In this document: in pieces, positions 34,376 to 45,585 of the stretch
Numbering within the stretch: position 1 is the stretch's first letter
How the letters are laid out: every line of letters starts with the position of its first letter
Source of the DNA: Pleurostoma richardsiae
Taxonomy: Eukaryota > Ascomycota > Sordariomycetes > Calosphaeriales > Pleurostomataceae
Reading direction: 5' to 3'
Assembly: GCA_030052745.1 (NCBI GenBank)
Contig: JANBVO010000008.1
Coordinates: forward strand, 434,001-498,000
Length of the DNA: 64,000 nucleotides
Notes under the pieces: model-generated
The model's database searches: none
What the model was told of the DNA's origin: nothing
The model's input: the letters and a program-made list of their open reading frames with translations, nothing else
Made by a program: the position numbers and the translations under genes

Positions 34376-35343
34376 TGTTGCATTGAAGCCCTGCTCGCCG
34401 TTTGGTGGGCGAGCGATACGACGATATGCTTTTCTTTGCTGCTTCAGGCGCTGCTTGACAGTTCAAGAGCCCGAGAGGAGTAGGTTCTGTGAGAGTATAC
34501 CTAATAAACTCGCCTTGTCAACTTGAAATACTGCAAGGTACTTCGACTAGAACTGTGGTCGCGAGCCTGGATATATATCGTTCGGTTGCTGCGAGGGTGA
34601 TTGACAGTTCGGGCTTCTTGAGAGATGAGGAAGTGATGTGAGCCAGAAGGTCGCACTCTTATCTCCAAGGTCTTGCCTGGCTCCAGATCAAGACGGATGG
34701 GTCGAGCGCACAGTATGAAACTTCCTCCCAGCAGCCAGTGGGTATGTAACAGCGGCGGTTGCTGTGAGGTCTAGAGTTTCGCGGCCCTGCCTGCTCAGCA
34801 CTGGGTCGGGAGCCTCCAGGGCCAGCCTGCTGCTCAAAGCCTGGGGAAAAGCCAGCTACGGGACAAGCTGCTCTTCCTCGTGGTTTTGGAAGGGTTTCTA
34901 AATGTAGAGAACGGGGATATTGTGCGAAAGTGTTGCTTACTACAAGGCCGAAGGGTGGTGGTTGGCGCGATGGTGATGGCGAAGAGAGAGAGAAGGGTTG
35001 GGCAATCGGAAGAGAAACGCGCTTGTTTCGTTTTGTTTACAGTTTCCCATTAATTCTTCCTCAAACCCTTCTCAGCCTGAGCTCTTTCCGGATCACAAGC
35101 GGGTCTGCTGAATGTGAGGCGGCGAGCAGTCGTGATGCATCATGGCCCGAAGAGGGCGTCGTGAGGCCCGGCGCGGAGGATGATCTGCCGGTGTGCGGCG
35201 GCGGCGCCCAGAATTGGCGGGAGCTCCCGGCGAAGAAACACCGAGCTCCTCAAAGAAAGTCTATGTACAGGTGTAGTGAACCAGAACATCGTCAGATATC
35301 ATGCAGGACTTTCGAACTCCGAGCCTGAAAGACCGGGAACCCT
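34376..35343. other. Intergenic region
   Basis: This is 968 bp between the start of the Gln-rich gene (-) and the 3' end of the GPI mannosyltransferase gene (-). It should hold the promoter of the former. A 132-codon frame at 34,930 has no recognisable content, and no repeat stands out. Confidence 0.35.
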
Positions 35344-36862
35344 TTACTCGCACCCCTGGGCAACGTCGCCGACAACGACACCTAAAATCCAGCAATTGAC
35401 AATAAAGAAGGCCACGGAAGCAATCCATAGACCGGGGATGAAGGTGCTCTGGCCTAGAAACTCCAGAGCAAATCCTTGGTGCAGCCAGGCCGCCTGAGCG
35501 ACGACCCAAAGCACCAGAGCCGTGATGCCCAGCTTCGGGCGGGACAGGAAGGACGAGGTGGGCAGATAGACCGGCAGCAGGATCAGATACCAGAGGAAGT
35601 ACTGGCTGGTGCAGACCTTGTTGAAAGTGACAAAGGCGAACGTCTGCGCGAGCATGGTGACCGGCAAGTTCTTCTTGGCCATGACGAAGGGGATGAGGAT
35701 ACAAGAGAGAATGAGCTGAGGGAGGAAGGCAATGGATTCAAACCGGAAGCCGGACGTAGATGGAATGGCGGAGACGAGGTACAGCAGCGTATTCCAGACG
35801 CTGAAGTTATGCCGGTGATCCAGGCGAGTGACATGATGCAGATAAGTGTGAAGGAGGAAAGGGGTTCCGTATCTGAAGAAAGGTCAGTTGGGATGGTTCG
35901 CTCGATCAGTGAGATATGCTGGAGAGACGGCAGCGAGATATAAAGGTAAGCAAAGAATATCCTTGGTCTTACATTGCAAACATGAGCAGATTTAGCCCCA
36001 AGAACGTTGCTAGGCTGACAACTACGAGCTTCGTCCTCTCCGGGGTAAAGAAGTCGAGAGCCGAACCCAGCTTCGATCGCAGCAGCCTTTTCCCCGGAGG
36101 CGCCTGCCGGGCCATTTTCTCGGCGTCCATCCACCAGACGATCGCTGGGGCGTAAATGAATGGATAGATCTTGAAATGTACCCCAAATCCGAGCAGCAGT
36201 CCCGCCAGCGTCACACGCCGGGACAGCACGGCCCAGAGCAGGACCATGACCAGGACCGCAAGGAGGCTCTCGCTGCTCCCACGGGTGCTGATGTTAGCCA
36301 CCATGGGGTTGAGTAGCCAGATGGCGGCGAACTTGCGTGCAGTCGCAGCCTCCATAGGCTTCGGCTTCGGGTTGCCCGTCGCCGACGGTGACAAGGTCAG
36401 CACAACCTCTATCAGCCAGCCCGCAACGAGGTCCGCGAGAGCGAAGAGCACCTTCCCAGAGGAGAACCAGGCGGTAGTAGCCCATTTGGAAGATGTCGAG
36501 ACGGCGGTGGTGGGCAGCAGGATCCAGGCCAAAAGAGGGGTGTAACGGTAGGTCTCGCGGGCGTAGGGCGACTGTCCACGGGAGACGAAGCGGGCAGCGT
36601 CAGTGAAGACAAGATAGTCGATGTCGGTGTACTTGACGGGAGAATTGGCGTCCTGCCACAGCCCGTAGATCAGGAGGATGAGGCGGAAGACGAAGGAGAC
36701 GGTGTAGAGAGCCAACGGAGAAGCGAAGAGGTGAGAGAGGAGAGACGATGATGCTGATGCTGTTGCTGATGCCGATGCCGATGCCGATGCCGATGCTGAA
36801 GATGGCCCTGCGCTGTCAGAGACAGACTTGGAGTCGCTGGTCTTCCCCCGTGCTGAGGCCAT
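35344..36862 (-). CDS. GPI14: GPI mannosyltransferase 1 (PIG-M type)
   Basis: Exons 36862-35973 and 35872-35344 encode 472 residues. The enzyme adds the first alpha-1,4 mannose to GlcN-acyl-PI on the lumenal side of the ER during GPI-anchor synthesis. The family's DxD-type motif is in YTDIDYLVFTDAA (Asp80, Asp82). It is followed by RYTPLLAWIL, the loop WLLNPMVANISTRGSSES and the HFKIYPFIYAPAI segment, all hallmarks of PIG-M. After the intron the frame continues as FAIYGTPFLLHTYLHHVTRLDHRHNF, which is also conserved. About 8-10 membrane segments are visible. The N-terminus has a low-complexity Ser-Ala repeat (residues 20-40) encoded by a GATGCC microsatellite. The enzyme normally works with Pbn1, which is not in this window. 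GPI supply is relevant to the GH16-WSC protein nearby. Confidence 0.95.
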
Positions 36863-37640
36863 CTTGACCTTCTTTCTCGGGGTGTCTGGCTGCGCGGAAC
36901 TGTCCAGGGAGGAGACGACGCCTCAGGGGTACGGATGGTTCAGGAGGGACTTCCAACCGTCAAGCGCCAACCGTCAACCCTCAAGGCTCCTCCCACCACC
37001 GCCTTCCGTAGTTTTATGCTAGATCACTCGATCCTCGATAGAGTCTAATCTTCTCCGCGGGTCGCTGTGTCTCCAATCTGCTCGCCTTGTTGTTTTCCAG
37101 GGGCAACTGATTTGACATAAGGCGTGTCAATATCGTTATACTTGCGTGCGTGCGTGCGTGCTTTAAGCAAACGACGTCGTCCGAATTACCGTGACCGGGG
37201 ATATCATTCGCTTAACAATTTCGCCGTCCCTCAGTGCAGCCCCCACTATGGCCACGCCCGGGTGTTGAAGATACCTGGTGTTTAACAGACTTCCCCAGAC
37301 AGTCAATCCCCTTCTTGAATCCGTCATAGTGGCAGTGAAGGTGATCGATCAATCGGCTCCAATTTCCCTTCAGTTTGAACTTGATCGAGCCCTTTGCTGA
37401 GTGAGGAGCTTTCGGCTCTGCAAGCCCATCAGCCGCGACGTAATTACGCTAGCGAAGTACCAGAGATTTACGCCGCGCATCTATACAAATACATGTACAT
37501 TTCTATCTCCACGCCTTAGTGCGGCAGCCGTCAACTTTGCCGTTGTCACACCAAAACGAACAAAAAGACAGTCGACCAGCAGCCAAGAAGCCTGCCATCC
37601 ACCTCTTCCAGCGAGCATCACAGGAGAGCGTCATCACACC
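36863..37640. promoter_or_regulatory. Divergent promoter, GPI14/TRAX
   Basis: This 778-bp region lies between divergent starts. It contains a CGTG/TGCG microsatellite (about 37,143-37,161). Otherwise no gene or recognised element is seen. Confidence 0.4.
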
Positions 37641-38806
37641 ATGTCAGGCCAGAAGAGAGACTACCGGGGCCACGCACGGCATCATGAGCCCCGAGACAGA
37701 CAGCAGCACAGGGAGCCGCCCAAGCCGAGGCAGCCCACGGTGCGCAACGCCTACACGCCCATGTTCGAGCGCTTCCGCGACGAGCTGGACGAGCACCACG
37801 ACCGCCGCGAGAGGCTGGCCAAGGCCTCACGGGACGTCACGGGCCTGAGCAAGAAGATGTGAGTGAGACATGCGGGAATCCCCGATACAACGGGAGAGAC
37901 AATCCCCAGAGACTGACAAAGGCGCCGCAGAATCTTCTCTCTTCAGCGGTATGTACCACCGCAAATATGCTGGATGAAGTCATTGCCCCCTCCATCTCTG
38001 CAAGGCAAAAAAGCGAGCCGTGTCTCACCAGCACTGCCCACCCACTGCCCACCGCCTGTGCTGGCCGGGGAACAACTATTGACTAGAGCAATCCTTGTGC
38101 ACACAGCGTCCGCGAGATCCAGAGCGACCTCCCCGATGACATCAGCAACGAGATGCAGTCGCGCCTGGCCGAGGCGGCAACGCTGCTCTCATCCGTCGCC
38201 GGCGAGCTCCAGGGCATCAACCGCTGGCGGTACATGCGCCAGATGAGCTGCATCGAGGAACTGATGGAGGCTCTCACTTTCGCACACTACCTGCGGACCC
38301 AGTCCCTCATGAGCTTCGACAACGCCGCTCAGACCCTCCGCGACCTCTCGACGAGGAGCGCGGGGCCCGACAAGGAGGACGTCGCCATGCAGGACGACGC
38401 CGGCGCTCTTTCCAATGCTCCTTCTCCCGCCGAGCAGGGCGAGAAGGAGGCGAAGCCCTTCATTTCTCTTGCGGAGGACGACTACCTCGGCGGCGTGTTC
38501 GACCTCTCAGGGGAGATGATGCGCTTCGCGACCACGACCGCCGCGCTCAAGGGCAGGATGGCGGGCTCCGGCACGGACGGCAGCGGGCGCGACCGCACCA
38601 TCGTGGTCGACATGCAGGACCTAGGCAGCTTCTTCGAGATGCTGCCACAGCAGCACACCAAGTCGTACCAGATTAAGATGAGCACACTGCGCGCCTCGGT
38701 GCTTAAGGTCGAGAAGCTGGGCTACGGCCTCACCGTGCGCGGGAGCGAGAGGCCCAAGGGGTGGATGCCGGACACCGACGAACAGGAGCAGGTGCTGGAG
38801 GACTGA
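37641..38806 (+). CDS. Translin-family protein (TRAX, translin-associated factor X)
   Basis: Three exons (37641-37858, an 18-nt exon 37931-37948, 38107-38806) encode 311 residues. Splicing through the microexon gives KKIIFSLQRVREIQSDL, which matches the KKVIFLLHR helix of TRAX; leaving it out would break the frame. The protein continues with the all-helical translin fold: ALTFAHYLRTQSLMSF, EDDYLGGVFDLSGEMMRFAT and KMSTLRASVLKVEKLGYGLTVRG. TRAX partners with translin to form the C3PO ribonuclease that removes passenger strands in RNAi and processes tRNA fragments. The EDDYLGGVFDLSGE stretch holds the acidic residues expected of the active subunit. The basic, disordered head (1-40) is typical. 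Introns are 72 and 158 nt. Confidence 0.93.
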
Positions 38807-39773
38807 GTGGACGCCTCACGGTGGGAAATGTTCTGAAATTCGGCTGTTTGCTACAGCACTGGCTGGCGGCAAGTATCTGCATGACTACCGATCTGGATCG
38901 GTTAATTTGGCTTGTTCCACTACACAACTGGCGACTATTCTGTCAGTCTCCAGTGCAAATCAGTGGATGGATGCCTTAGTTGTCTATCTAGTTCCGCCCC
39001 TACACACTGATGGGGCCGTGGTTAGCGCTCGTGTCAATAACGAGACATGCCTGGGGGTTACAGACTCGGCTAGAGTTGTCTGTCTGCATTTGTACTGAAA
39101 ATCGCAATCACAAATCACTCTACGTGCTATTTTCCTGCCTTTTGAGAGTGTGCGGTTTGCAGAATCGCGACATCACGGGAAGACGCGTGGGCGGATGTTC
39201 TGCCAAGGGATGATGGGTTAGGGCAGAACACGTCCCACTGCCGCTGTGTGGCTCTTCACGGTGCCACTTTTGTGTCTCTCAGACAATGATCTCCTCTCTT
39301 TTTGAGACTCCGTCAAACTCGGATAGACTATGGTCTGGACCGGGGACCCAGTATGTCTCTTGTTCCTGCGTTGGTCCGTTGCGCGGCGTCGACGAGCGGC
39401 AGTGGGCTCCAACGCCTTCGATGGCATGTAACGCGCAACTGCCGCCTTGGAAAACCGGGCACAGAGCGAATGAAGAAGATAGTTTCTTCTGACGGACCGG
39501 AGAGGCTTGGCCTAGTGCCTGGCCGAGGCTGGGTCTCTCACCGCCGCGTGGAATGGCCGCCACTGTCAAGAATGCTCCGATTCTCGCCATCGCCCTAGCG
39601 ACGTGTCGGCATTCCAGCGAAAAGGGGCGACGACGCGCATCGCCGCTGTATTTGAAGATGGCTGGTCTCGCTGTTTTCTGGCCATTGCGGGGAGGAGTTG
39701 TAGCAGAGCTGCTGACTCCAGTCGCTTTCCTACTGAAGTCGCTCGTTGCACCATCAATATCTCAACAGCTACA
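38807..39773. promoter_or_regulatory. Intergenic region upstream of the GH16 gene
   Basis: The region holds the 3' flank of TRAX and the 5' flank of the GH16 gene. A short frame at 39,553 begins MAATVKNAPILAIALAT, which looks like a signal peptide and may be a missing first exon of the GH16 gene (see findings). No other gene is supported. Confidence 0.4.
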
Positions 39774-42106
39774 ATGAGCGCTTACTCGTTGTCGGTGTCC
39801 TACACCGGGCTCGACCTGGTGAACGGATTCAACTGGTACAACGGCAGCGATCTGTCCAATGGCTTCGTCTCGTATCAGAGCCGGGAGGATGCTCTGGCGA
39901 AGGACCTGTGGTCGGTCGACTCCTCTACGGGGGCCGTCACCCTGAGGGTTGACGATACCAATGTCTACGCCGCCGACGGCAGCGAGGGCAAGCGTCCTAG
40001 TATCCGCATCGAGAGCATCCAGGCCGTGGAGAGGGGCCTCATCATCGGCGACTTCGCTCACATGCCCGGCTCGGTCTGCGGCTCGTGGCCTGCGTTCTGG
40101 ATGTACGGGCCCGACTGGCCGGACAATGGCGAGCTCGATATCATCGAGGGCGCCAACACCGCTCAGGTGAACCTGATCTCGGCTCACACGTGTGTATTCA
40201 TTCCCCTTGATTAACAGGCGCCAGCATGGTGGCTTACCCGATTTACAGGTTGGAAGGTTGCACGCTCCCAGCATCTGGTGACTTCACCGGCACTCAGGGG
40301 AGCACAGACTGCACCAGCCCGGGCGTGAGTGGTTCACCCCTGAGACGACATGGCCTGGTCCAATCTAACTCGTGATGACCAGAATAACGGTAACATTGGA
40401 TGCAACTATGTTCCTCCGTCCACCGACACTTCTTCTTATGGAGACTCATTCAACGCCATCGGCGGTGGTATCTACGCTGTCGAGTGGACCGACGACACGA
40501 TCAAAGTCTGGCACTTCCCACGCAATGCCATCCCGGTGGACATCGTGCTCAAGGTTCCCGATCCGTCCGGCTGGGGAGAGCCCGAGGCGCTCTTCGGCGG
40601 CTCGACTTGCGACGTCGACACCTTCTTCAACGACATGAGCATCGTCCTCACCATGGTACGGTTCAGCAGCTGCCTCGTGACACCTTCTGTACCTGGCTAA
40701 CTAAGTCTGCAGGATCTCTGCGGTGATTATGCGGGCAACGTGTGGGGAGTCACCGACACCTGCGATACCTCAACCGGCTCTGACACCTGCGTCGAGTGGG
40801 TCGCCGGTCATCCTGAGGCTCTGGCCAACGTGTAAGTTTCTGAGTTGCCTCACTCAGTCGGCCGGGCAGAGATCACTAAACATTACACAGGTTCTGGGAG
40901 ATCAACTCCATCGACGTCTACACGAAACCTGAGTCCGCCTCGAGCTCGAGCGCCGCGGTGTCTTCGACATCTTCCGCTGCCCACTCGACCCGCTCCGGCC
41001 TCTTCGCCAACTCGTCGACGTCTTCCGGCTCCCTGAGCACGTCCGCTGCCGCTGCTTCTTCCACCCCCGTCGGCCTGACCTCCGCGCCAATCTCCGGCTC
41101 CGCTTCGCTCACCTCCACCGCGCCCACCACCTCCGGAACTGGCGTCCCCGACCGTGACCCCCTCACCGTCGGTGACTTTGTGTACCTGGGCTGCTTCGGC
41201 TCCAGCTCGAGCTACCCCACCTTCAATGAGGCGTCGACCAGCAACTCCATGACGGTCGAGACCTGCGTGTCTCTCTGCGCCTCCAACAGATACGCCGGCG
41301 TCTTCGACACGACCTGCTACTGCGCCGACTCGCTCGACCCGGCCACCTCCGCCCTGGCGGACCAGGACCAGTGCAACACGCCCTGCCCCGGCAACCCGGC
41401 CGAGTACTGCGGCGGCCTCGCCAGCGTGTCCACCAGCCAGGCCGCCAACGCGACCGGCGGCGCATCCTCCAACTCCAGCGAATCCTCCCTCATCAGCCGC
41501 CTGCTCCGGCGCGATGCCCCCAACAGCATCCTGCTGACCGTGTACGGCAACGTGGCCGCCATCCAGCCCGTGCCCCCGCCGGCGCCCGGTCTGGGCGCTG
41601 GTGGCGAGGACACCACCACCGTCACCGCCACCAACCTCATCACCCTGACCACCACCGTGACCTACACCACCGTGTGCGCCACCAACCCCGCCTCCCTCGA
41701 GACGCGCACCTACGCGACCATCGTCGTCGTCGAGGACTGCGGCTGCGCCCACCAGACCTACCCCGCCGTCGCCATGGCCACGGTCGTCCAGGCCTGCGCG
41801 GCGTGCGGCGCCTCCGGCGAGTCGTCCGTCACCCTGACCGTGCCCTCTGGCCTGGTCGCCGTCGGCGCCGCGGCCGTCACCGAGACGGGCGCCGCGGGCG
41901 TTGCTGCAGCGGGCGCGACGGCCACTGGGGCTGTCGTAGTCGTCGGCGGCGGCACCGCTGCGGCGAACGCCTCGGTGCCTGTGGCCACCGCCACGGGCAC
42001 GGCGGGCACGGGCGTCGTCGTGGCTGGCGCGCCGGGCATGGGCAAGGAGATCGCTGGCGTCCTTGCGGCGGGGACCTTCGTGCTGGGCCTGGCGCTGCTT
42101 CTCTAA
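39774..42106 (+). CDS. GH16 endo-beta-1,3(4)-glucanase with WSC-like domain and GPI signal
   Basis: Exons 39774-40189, 40249-40324, 40383-40655, 40713-40831 and 40891-42106 encode 699 residues. The GH16 domain (1-290) begins YSLSVSYTGLDLVNGFNWY and carries the catalytic motif ELDIIE (Glu120 nucleophile, Asp122, Glu125 acid/base). It continues with SAHTLEGCTLP across intron 1 and ends at FWEINSIDVYTKP. A Ser/Thr/Ala stalk leads to a WSC-like Cys-rich domain (YLGCFGSSS to CPGNPAEYCGGL). A second Ser/Thr and Ala/Gly-rich region follows, and the protein closes with a hydrophobic tail (GVLAAGTFVLGLALLL) preceded by small residues, as for GPI attachment. The product is probably a wall-anchored glucanase acting on laminarin-type or mixed-linkage glucans. 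No signal peptide follows the ATG at 39,774, so a short first exon upstream is likely missing from this model. Confidence 0.86.
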
Positions 42107-42464
42107 ACTGGTGGTGTGTCAGGGACAGGGTTCGGATGTACAGGTTCGGTTCGGATATCATACGGTCAAGGCGTGGGTCGGTGTTATTCCTTTAATTCCC
42201 TTTTTTTTTCTGTTTGCATCTTCTAAGCCTTTGGAGTAAAGTGCTCTGATAAAAGGCGTCCTGAGACAGGGGCCGAGCTGTTCTCGCTCGGCGGCACTAG
42301 ATAGGATATTATTTTGAATATAAGATATTACAGATACGCTTAGGTCTTTGAACTCTATGTAGAGATCACCGTGACATTGCCGTGTCTCTGCCTTTTGCTG
42401 CTTTTGTTCCAGGGGTCGTGAGGGCACCGGCCCCCCTTCTACTCGAATGAGAAGCTCTGCAGAT
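42107..42464. other. Convergent intergenic spacer
   Basis: This is 358 bp between the convergent GH16 and esterase genes. It includes a T-run at about 42,203-42,211 and presumably both 3' UTRs. No gene is seen. Confidence 0.45.
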
Positions 42465-44421
42465 CTAATAGTACAGCCCCTGCTGCCACCACCGGCACCG
42501 CTCGTTCGCCGCGTCATCCGTGCCGGCCACCGCCCCCGATGACGCCATGACCATGACGGCCGCGTCCGCGCCGTACGTGGGCATCGGCATGCCATCCGCG
42601 GACGTCGGCACCGAGCCGGTGACAAAGCTGACGATGTACCGCTGCAGGGCGTCCGCGACGCCGGTGTCGACGCCGGTGGTGGCGCCGTTCTGGAAGACGT
42701 AGGACGTCTCCTGGCCGTGGATGCCGGGCGGGACGGCGAAGCGGACTGTTTGGGCCCAAGGGTAGTTAGCCACTGATCCTCACCAAGGGTTATCTTCGTG
42801 GATGTGATCCCCTCGGGTAACGTGCAGAACGGGGTAACTCACGTCCATAAGCCCTATCCGGCATCGCGCTCGCCAGGAAAAACGGGTTGCACACGATCGT
42901 GCTGTCCTGGATCGTCGCCATCGCCCTCTGAAACTCAGTAGCGTACCCGTAACTCCCGTCGAACACCCCCGGGTACAGCGTGCCATTGACGAACTCGAGC
43001 TGCTCCTCCGAGATGCGCGGCATCGCCGCCGTCAGCACGTCCAGGTAGTCCTGCGCCGAGCTGATGTCCGGCCGCGTGAACAGCAGCCCCTCGAGCATGT
43101 TGTGCGACACGAGCACCTTGACCCCCTCGTGGAAATCTCCCGCGGCGAGCGACTGCCCCGGCAGGGCCGGGACGAGCGTCCCGTCCACCACGGGGCCGTA
43201 CATGTTGCTCCCGTACGGCGCCTGGCTGTAGATCTGCAGCGCGTTGGCGGCCACGAGGTCGGCCGAGGACAACTCCCGCGCCTCGGCGATGCTGGACACG
43301 CCGAGGAGAGCCAGGAACCCCGCGAGGGACGCCTCGGCGGCGTCGAGCGTCGGAGCCGGCAGGAAGGCGGGTGAGAAGGTCACGGCTTGGCTGAAGAAGG
43401 GCCCCGAGTCGGCACCGCCCGAGGATGTGATGTGGTGCATGATGGACCCCGCGCCGGCCGAGCCGCCCATGGCGGTGACGCGGGCCGGGTCGCCGCCGAA
43501 GAGGTGGATGTACTGCTGCACCCACTGCAGGGCGAGGCGCTGGTCGTGGAGGCCCGCGTTGGGCGTGCCGTCTGCGGTGACCTGGCCGCCGGCCAGCCAA
43601 CCGAAGGCGCCGAGGCGGTAGTTGATGGCGGCGTAGATGAAGCTCGTGTTGCTGGCGTGCAGCAGGCCCGCCGGGTTGAACTTGCCGTAACCGGTCTTCT
43701 CGCCTGAGGAGTAGCCTCCGCCGTAGATCTGTCAATGAGATCCCGTCAGCTCCTGGATACCTTGGCCTTGACAGTTACGTCTTAAATCCGGATTACGACA
43801 CGGACAAAGAACTCACGTAGACTAGTACGGGCAACCCGGTGACGCCCTCTGTCCACACTTTCTGCGGCGCCAGCACGTCCAGAAACAGGCAATCCTCAGT
43901 CGTACGCGGGTCGGAGCTCACAGCCAGTGGGGACGTCGGCAGTGCGGCCATCGCGCCATCGTAGTCAAAGGATTGGCCGGTTAGGTAGCTGGGGTAGAAC
44001 TCCTGGGAGATGATGGTCCAGTTGCCGCTGGACTGTGGGCACACTCGCCCTTGAGACCCGTTGGTGACGGTGCAGTTTGCCAATGGGATCGGCGACACAG
44101 GAGCCCGGAAGCGCATGTTACCGACGGGGGCGGCGCCGTAGCGGATGTTGGAGAAGTTGTAGTAACCACCGGTTTCCTTGACGGAACAGGTGGTTAGATA
44201 AGTCAGAAATCCAGGTGGGTGAAGGGAAGACAAACATTGAAGCTGATAGCTTGATGGTGTTCCTGCAAGTGATTCCCTTGTGAGTACGGCACATCTGGAT
44301 GACTCCGGTACTGGCTCACATATGGAAGTTTGACAATGGGTAACTGACGGTCCGCCGCTTGAGCGGCCAGGGGCAGGACGAAACATAACGCAAAGTGGTA
44401 GAGACCGGAAGAACCTATCAT
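42465..44421 (-). CDS. Secreted type-B carboxylesterase/lipase
   Basis: Five exons on the minus strand (44421-44320, 44262-44236, 44176-43817, 43728-42843, 42772-42465) encode 560 residues. Residues 1-22 form a signal peptide (YHFALCFVLPLAAQA). The type-B signatures are present: TTEDCLFLDV, the oxyanion loop IYGGGY, the nucleophile elbow GGSAGAG (Ser253) and the catalytic His in PPGIHGQETSYVF. The usual elbow is G-E-S-A-G; Gly replaces Glu here. The second exon is only 27 nt (EHHQAISFN), yet it bridges LPY to ETGGYYNFSNIRYG as expected for the family. The enzyme would hydrolyse ester bonds of lipids, cutin-like or xenobiotic esters outside the cell. An in-frame ATG at 44,622 would place another hydrophobic segment before the signal peptide, so 44,421 is preferred. 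Confidence 0.9.
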
Positions 44422-45585
44422 CTTGACTACAGGCGAAGAAGCCAAGTCGCCACGATAGAGATCGTAGGGAACGTGAAAGACAGAGCAAATCAACAGAACA
44501 AGGAGAATGAAGGAGAGGACGCGACCAAGTTGTCGCTGCGAAGAATTCAAAGCAGAACGAAAGAGAGGAGGTGCTGGCTGCTCAAGACTCCTCGAACCTT
44601 CGACAGTGTCCGGGCACGGCATCTCTTATAGCATTGTTCCTTGACGGCAGGGAGGGCATGAAGCTCCATCGCAAAGCCCAGACTCCTCTTTCTGTATGAT
44701 AGAGATGCCAGGGCTGTGGGTTAAGTTTGACGACGATGCTGCGTCTCCAGCTCGGCCATCGTCCAGCATCCTCTCGCCCTGGATGCTGATACCCGAAGTG
44801 GAATGGTTTACGCTCAGGGTTGGCCATGCCGCCCCACAAAGATCTCTAGGCTTTTTGGTTACAGGGCGCTGTGCCTTGGATCGCCTTGACGATAACCGAG
44901 TTGATTGTCTCTATCGAAAATGATTCCAGATGCAGTCTAGACCTTTCCCCCGCCTCCTTGAGGCTGAACGCGCCCCTGACGACGTACTCCGCTGTTGATG
45001 TTGCAGACCCGGATACTGGGTGGGTTAGCACGTCCAAGGAGACAGGCATAAACCGTTCTCCCACGGGACGACCCGACCGGTCGGTTATGGCGGTTGTCAT
45101 TTTGTCCTCTAAGCCTACACATGTCCGTGTAGCACGCTCTTCCCCATGGGATTAACTTGCATGCGACCCCCGGGGGCTTCCCGATCAGTCTCGCGTCGAG
45201 AGCGTTCTCAATGGGGACAATCGCGCAAAGCATTGACGACACGAGGCCCAAAGTTACCGAGATTAAGCTCTCCGGTTGTCACGCTGCTGAGCCCCTCAAT
45301 CGGAGCAATCCCTGACGGGACGCCAAGGAGCGCAAAGCCCTTGGCAACTCTCATCTCGTGCCGCTCACGAGAGGGTCTCCAACCTTCTTGCAGTCATTGG
45401 CTTCTCCGTTCCACAGAGCATCTCGCCTTCCGAGATCGCAAAGTCCGCATTTGAATGCTTCGGGGTGGTCAAGACCTGCTTGGTACTTCGAGTGCTCAGA
45501 GGAGAACCCGAGGTCGCGCATCACATCCAGACATGAACAAGTCGTACGTTGTCTTGATGATGAAGCATCGAACCAATGGCTTCAT
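44422..45585. other. Intergenic region between esterase and transcription factor
   Basis: The region should contain the esterase promoter (-) and the 3' UTR of the Zn2Cys6 gene (-). The scattered reading frames of 70-100 codons are unsupported. No repeat or strong motif was seen. Confidence 0.35.
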
